This document shows, in pieces, positions 59,400 through 64,000 of a DNA stretch of 64,000 bases (position 1 is the first letter of the stretch; each line of letters starts with the position of its first letter). This DNA comes from Erythrocercus mccallii (Eukaryota > Chordata > Aves > Passeriformes > Dicruridae), in NCBI GenBank assembly GCA_013397435.1, contig VZRG01000451.1, forward strand, positions 310,001-374,000, in the 5' to 3' direction. A model generated the notes under the pieces. It was not told where the DNA came from, ran no database searches, and was given only the letters and a program-made list of their open reading frames with translations. Both the position numbers and the translations under genes were made by a program.

Positions 59400-59463
59400 T
59401 TATTCAATGTTTATTGAATAATGTGAATTATGTGAATTATGTGAATTAAAATTTTAATTCACA
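59400..59463. repeat. Hairpin, 9-bp triple repeat and 24-bp perfect palindrome
   Basis: Three adjoining structures. First, TTATTCAAT and ATTGAATAA form a 9-bp stem around GTTT (59400-59421). Second, TGTGAATTA occurs three times in a row (59422-59448). Third, a perfect 24-bp palindrome spans 59440-59463, with half site TGTGAATTAAAA and its exact reverse complement and no loop. The third TGTGAATTA unit is the left arm of the palindrome. Confidence 0.93.
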
Positions 59464-59963
59464 CGTGAATACTTGCTATTTTTTTTTCTCCTAAGGTGCA
59501 GTAAGAACTGTATTTCACTTCTCTGAAAATAATGGACCCTTTTCCCCAGGATTTCTTTATCAGATTGGAGAGGTGGGCTGAAAAACCTGCTGTTTGCCAT
59601 GAAGTGACATGTTTGACATCCTGTTCCCTCTGCAGCCACACTTCTACACAGAAGGAAGCTCTGCTTTTTCATAGGACACTCACTACAACACTTTAAATGC
59701 CTACAGTCTGCTTTCGCATTTCCCCAGGAAAATGGACTGCTAAGAAGAGTAATACATCACTGCATTATTTCCATCTGCTGCCCTGACACGATTTTCTTCC
59801 CTCTGCCACGCAGGCAAGATGCTTCACCAAAATAGCTACGAGACTGAATAACTATAAGATATCATTACCACCAGATGGTGCTGCTAAACATGGTTTTCCA
59901 CGTCCTTTTAATCCCTGTGGGAGTGAAGCAGCCTAAAGGAGATCTAGCAACCACTGCTTTTAA

Positions 59964-60029
59964 CTTGGTCAGTTTTGAAAACAAGCCATTCTTTAGCTTG
60001 CTCAGATTTCAAAATAAGCCATTCTCTTT
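59964..60029. repeat. Imperfect 33-bp tandem duplication
   Basis: AAGCCATT recurs at 59983-59990 and 60016-60023, with matching flanks (GTCAG against CTCAG upstream, CTTT downstream). Diverged copies at a 33-bp offset. Confidence 0.75.
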
Positions 60030-63000
60030 GAGGAGGAGGGAGCAGGAGAGCATCCTCTCTGCCTGGGTACCTAAGGAGAATTAATGCCTGAGCCAAAATG
60101 CCTGGTATGACAACATTTTTGTCAGCAAACATAACCACCACTATCACAGACACAGTTAATGTGTTTCGCAACTACTTCTGTCAAGCCAAGGTAGTGTGCA
60201 GGGTCCAGGCATTTCCTGCTCTTGGTTAGAGAGAAAGGGGAATCAATGAGTTTGAGTCCTGAGTTTGGGAAAAAACGTAATAAAATTAAATACCTGTTAA
60301 TAGTTTGCCCTATCCAGATGGCAGTGTTCCAGGTAGATATGATTTAAAGGGAATAAAGAAATGAAAGGTTAACTCTAGAAAAAGGACAGATCGCACTTTT
60401 TTGAGTCTGAATTCTTATGTGATTCCTTTAGAAATTTCTGCTGCTCCAATGTGCCTGAGAGTTAAAAAGCAATACAATCCCAGTATTATATAATAAATCT
60501 CAAGTTTTATCCCCAAGCTCTTTATCTCTTCCAGATACACAATGTAAGATGCCATCAGATTTCCTCTCCAAACTCTTTGAATCTTTCAAATGTCTAATTG
60601 CAAGGAGCTATCATTAGTTCTGAAGTGTGTGCAACTATCACATGCAATGAGAAATATTTTTTGGAAACACAGTATCAAATGTTAAAATATTCCATTGTGT
60701 TCCTACTTGGGTTTTTTTGGTTATTATTAATTAATTGGTATATCAAAATGTATTGGCTCATTTGTACATTTCTTGACCTAATGTTTTCACAGCACAGCAA
60801 CTGTCTATTAAAATCTATATTTTCCATGTTACCATTGGCTGGGAGCAAAGGCACATAATGTAAAAAAAAATATCCATTTCTAGTGATCTTTTCTCACAGA
60901 AAAGATTTCAGAGATGTTAAGAGGACTGCTTTTATACCATGCTTAATATTTTGAGAGAAATGTAAAAGGTCATTCAGATATTCATTATACAGTTTGTTTG
61001 ATTTTTCTCCTTCAAATTGACTTTTCTTATATGATTTGTGATATTATAGCCAAAAAAACTTGCAAGAATGTGTATGGAAAGTCATGATTTGAGATTTGAT
61101 GAGGCTATTTTCCTTGCTGACATGAAGTCAAAGAAATACTGCTGGCATTTATTTGCATATTTTCCTGTGCAGCAACAGTCATATATAATCTAAATTCAGA
61201 GCCAAGCACTCTAGGGCTCTGCCCAAGAAACATCTCTCCTTTGCCACTTTTTGGGGGTTTTATGAATAGCAAGTTTTTTTCATTATATCTCTATCTGGCA
61301 GCTTCATGAACGTTTCTTCTGCAAAGTTCTCTGTTTATCTTTTTTTCCCCTTTAATGTTGAGTTTTATTTAAATTTCCATCAACCTACTGCTTCATGTTA
61401 AGCAAATCAGAACATACCTGGAGAATAGTGTTTAAGAGAACTCTCTACAGTCACAACCCACTTGATTTAACCATCTGGCTGAACACATTCTTTATGACTA
61501 AATTTACAATCTGCACTCTAATTTTAACCTTTTGCAACAGCAGGATACCTGTGGAGCAGGTTTTAGACCCTCAGCTCAGTCAACACTTGCCAGTGGAAAC
61601 CATTTTGACAACTGTTCCGCGCCTGTGAGCAAAGTCAAACAAAAAGTTTTACTGTGACTGTTTTTTTAATAAAATTACAACAACAAAAAAATATTTTCCT
61701 TCAAACCCCTTGGTTGTATCTTTGGCCACATTATAAAGGAAATATTTTGTTCTTCGCAGTCACACCAAGGTGCTGACAATGCTGCAGGCAAGTTCTTTTT
61801 CCTGTGACTGATACAACAACCACTGCAGTGCAGAACTAGGAACAGACTACAAATGAAGAAAGGGAAAGCTTTCAGTTTGAGCCAGTAGAGACGCTAGAGA
61901 GCTATGCCAATTCAACCTTTTTCAGCCAAATTTATGTGGCTGAAACAATGAATTCCAGTTTGCATCTAGGTCCTACTAGAGTGTGCACCTGCCATCATTA
62001 TCACTATGTTATTAAGCTTCAGTTCCTATTATGCAAATGTATCCTTCTAATTGTCCTGCACTTAGTTTTATAAATCTTTCTTCTTCTCTGCATTTTTCTT
62101 AATTTTTTTTTAAATTTTCCACCTTGAAGAGGGTTCTACACATTTCTACTTCTGTTGGCAGAGATGTCTGCATGACTGAGACCTATTATCACTCTCCAGC
62201 TTTGGTTTGTGACAGTCACCTCCACCCCAGCAAAATAGAAACGGAATTGCCCCGGAGTGCCAGTAGAACAAGGATAAAAGGCTAACTCAAAATGAGCTGA
62301 TAATGTGTCACTCAGAAGCTTTGAGTCCTCAAGAAAGTGTGCTTTTACTGCCTTATACTGCAGTTGGAAAATTAAAATTGTACTAAATATTGTATTAGTA
62401 TTGTACTAAAATTGTATTAAAATTTGCCTATAATGAATGGTAGCATGAAAGCAACCATATGACCTTATTTGTTAGATTTAGAAAAAGATAATCAAAAACA
62501 TTGGGCTCCATCAGCTGTTATTAAGCACTTAACAATGGACTCTTCAATCCTAAGGAAAAAGATTGAAAGCATCTCCTGAATAACAAGAACAAGAAAAGTA
62601 CTTCTTTATTAGAAAGGTTCCGTATTTGTAGTTGTTGGCAACTGCCATCAAAGACAAAATGCAATCATAATCGTAATTACATTTTAAACTTCATCTAAAT
62701 GTGTGATTTGTGAGTCTTAGCAATTAATAAGTTTTTAGATTTTTATCTGTAGCAAACTGGAAAGTATGTATTTTGAGTACAGTGGATTTCTTCAAATCCA
62801 GGGTAAAAAATGATTTTAAGAACAGTGAAACAATTTGTAACAAGCAGTACATGCTTGGATAGCTCTGCAGTCATTTAACTTTGCTGATGGATATTAACTT
62901 TCTTGATAAGAAATTCAGATTATATATAAATCTGGTAATGATAATTCATAGCACTTTTAGGAGAAAGCAATTTATTTCAGTTCAGGAGCATTTTTTTTCT

Positions 63001-64000
63001 TCAGACAACTTAAATATAAATCTTTGGAAATCAGAACTATTTTGAAGAAATTACACCATAACTGAAAAATTCAGAATAAATAGCTCTCACAGCTTTTCAG
63101 ACTCTTAGAAAGTTTAAAGAAATTTTAACATTCATGATTCTTTATAATACCTCAGATAAAATATAATATTTTAATATTATCTAATGTTAAAATATAAAGT
63201 AAAAATTACAGTAATTCAAGTTTTTTCCAATTATATTTGTAGAGTAGATTTAAATGGATGCTTAGGTAAAATGTTGATATTACTAATGATTAATTTTAGT
63301 TCTTCAGAAAAAGTGAATATATTCTTATAATTTCTATTGTGTTACATTACAATGGAATAGAATAAAATAAAAGGTGCAAATATGGTGAAAAAAATGGTCA
63401 TTCAACTCTGCAACTGCTTTAGAAAACTACAGTAAATACTGAAGGATATGTCTGATAAGTCTTAAGGGTACATAGAACATAAACTACTGAAAAACAAACA
63501 AATTATGTCTGTAACCTCTACCTCTTGCAGCTGTGTGTTTTACTTTACACAGTAATACCTGCCTCCTGGGGAGACCAAATCTATTGAGAATCCTTTCATT
63601 TGCCTGAAGACCTGTATCAAAGATACTCCCTTTTACTGGTCAAAAATGTAGTTCTTTCACTGAACCTTGTTGGCCACATTTTCCAAACTTCTGTCACTTG
63701 TTGTTCAGTGAATTTCCCAGTTTGTGCTGTTCCCTTACTGGCAGGGCCACTACCAAGCACAAGGAGAAAGAATCCACTGTGCAAAACACAGTATTTGTAA
63801 CAAGCTTAGGGAGACTGTATTTTTCCTCTGAAACAATCCATGATTTTACCAATTATAAACATTTCACTTGCAAAATAATTAGAACTAAACTAGAGAGCTT
63901 TAGTCTAAAATTAATGCTCCAGTGCTGGCAATTAAGTGAGGTGTAACTGTTCTGCTTTAACACAAAGGCTTACTTTAATTTCCAGAGTGAATTATTATTA

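Larger units (their letters stand above)
57951..64000. other. AT-rich non-coding DNA, no gene
   Basis: Six kilobases without an assigned transposon. Features are an A-rich stretch at 59118-59152, hairpin plus palindrome at 59400-59463 and an imperfect 33-bp duplication at 59964-60029. An ATG frame of 136 codons at 58293-58703 is Cys-rich in its middle, resembles no family, and is near the length expected by chance. Right of 60.1 kb I see only unique AT-rich DNA and short frames. Confidence 0.5.

Noticed and set aside
1..64000. CRISPR arrays, operons, prophage or other prokaryotic features
   Set aside because: CR1 and ERV content show vertebrate nuclear DNA; the short direct repeats present lack spacers of regular length.

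Overview
This window looks like a bird nuclear genome, most likely a passerine, and it is a non-coding, AT-rich stretch (intergenic or deep intron) with no supportable protein-coding gene. The evidence for a bird is at least six fragments of CR1, the dominant avian LINE, on both strands, together with several LTRs of avian endogenous-retrovirus type. Assignment to passerines rests on my recollection of LTR families and is less certain. No open reading frame matches a conserved cellular protein. The longest ones either lie inside transposon remnants or the GC-rich repeat island, or have lengths expected by chance in DNA of this composition.

Layout. 1-9 kb: mostly unique AT-rich DNA with one minus-strand LTR (about 3.5-4.1 kb), TA and TC microsatellites and a 9-bp tandem repeat. 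9-23 kb: CR1 fragments at 9.3, 13.9, 16.7 and 22.1 kb, a G/T-rich tract at 10.6 kb, a minus-strand LTR fragment at 17.3 kb and a larger minus-strand LTR at 22.5-23.2 kb containing an internal tandem duplication. 23-42 kb: repeat-poor, with only one CR1 3' end (30.7 kb), a weak ancient-SINE-like stretch (26.5 kb) and small inverted repeats. 42-58 kb: dense in LTRs. An LTR at 42.5-44.2 kb has a second LTR nested in it, a complete solo LTR lies at 45.4-45.9 kb, a twice-truncated CR1 ORF2 fragment at 51.0-51.5 kb, another complete solo LTR at 52.6-53.4 kb, a CpG-rich island carrying a 15-bp minisatellite at 54.9-55.35 kb, and an LTR with a POU octamer and a YY1-like motif at 57.5-57.95 kb. 58-64 kb: AT-rich, with a 24-bp perfect palindrome and little else.

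The strongest structural results are target-site duplications read directly from the sequence: ATGCT around the outer LTR, TGTTAT around the nested LTR, CTCTTT around the 45.4-kb LTR and CTTCT around the 52.6-kb LTR. These fix element ends to the base and show that each is a solo LTR with no gag/pol left. The most interesting unexplained object is the isolated CpG island with the minisatellite. I found no evidence for a new multi-gene system.
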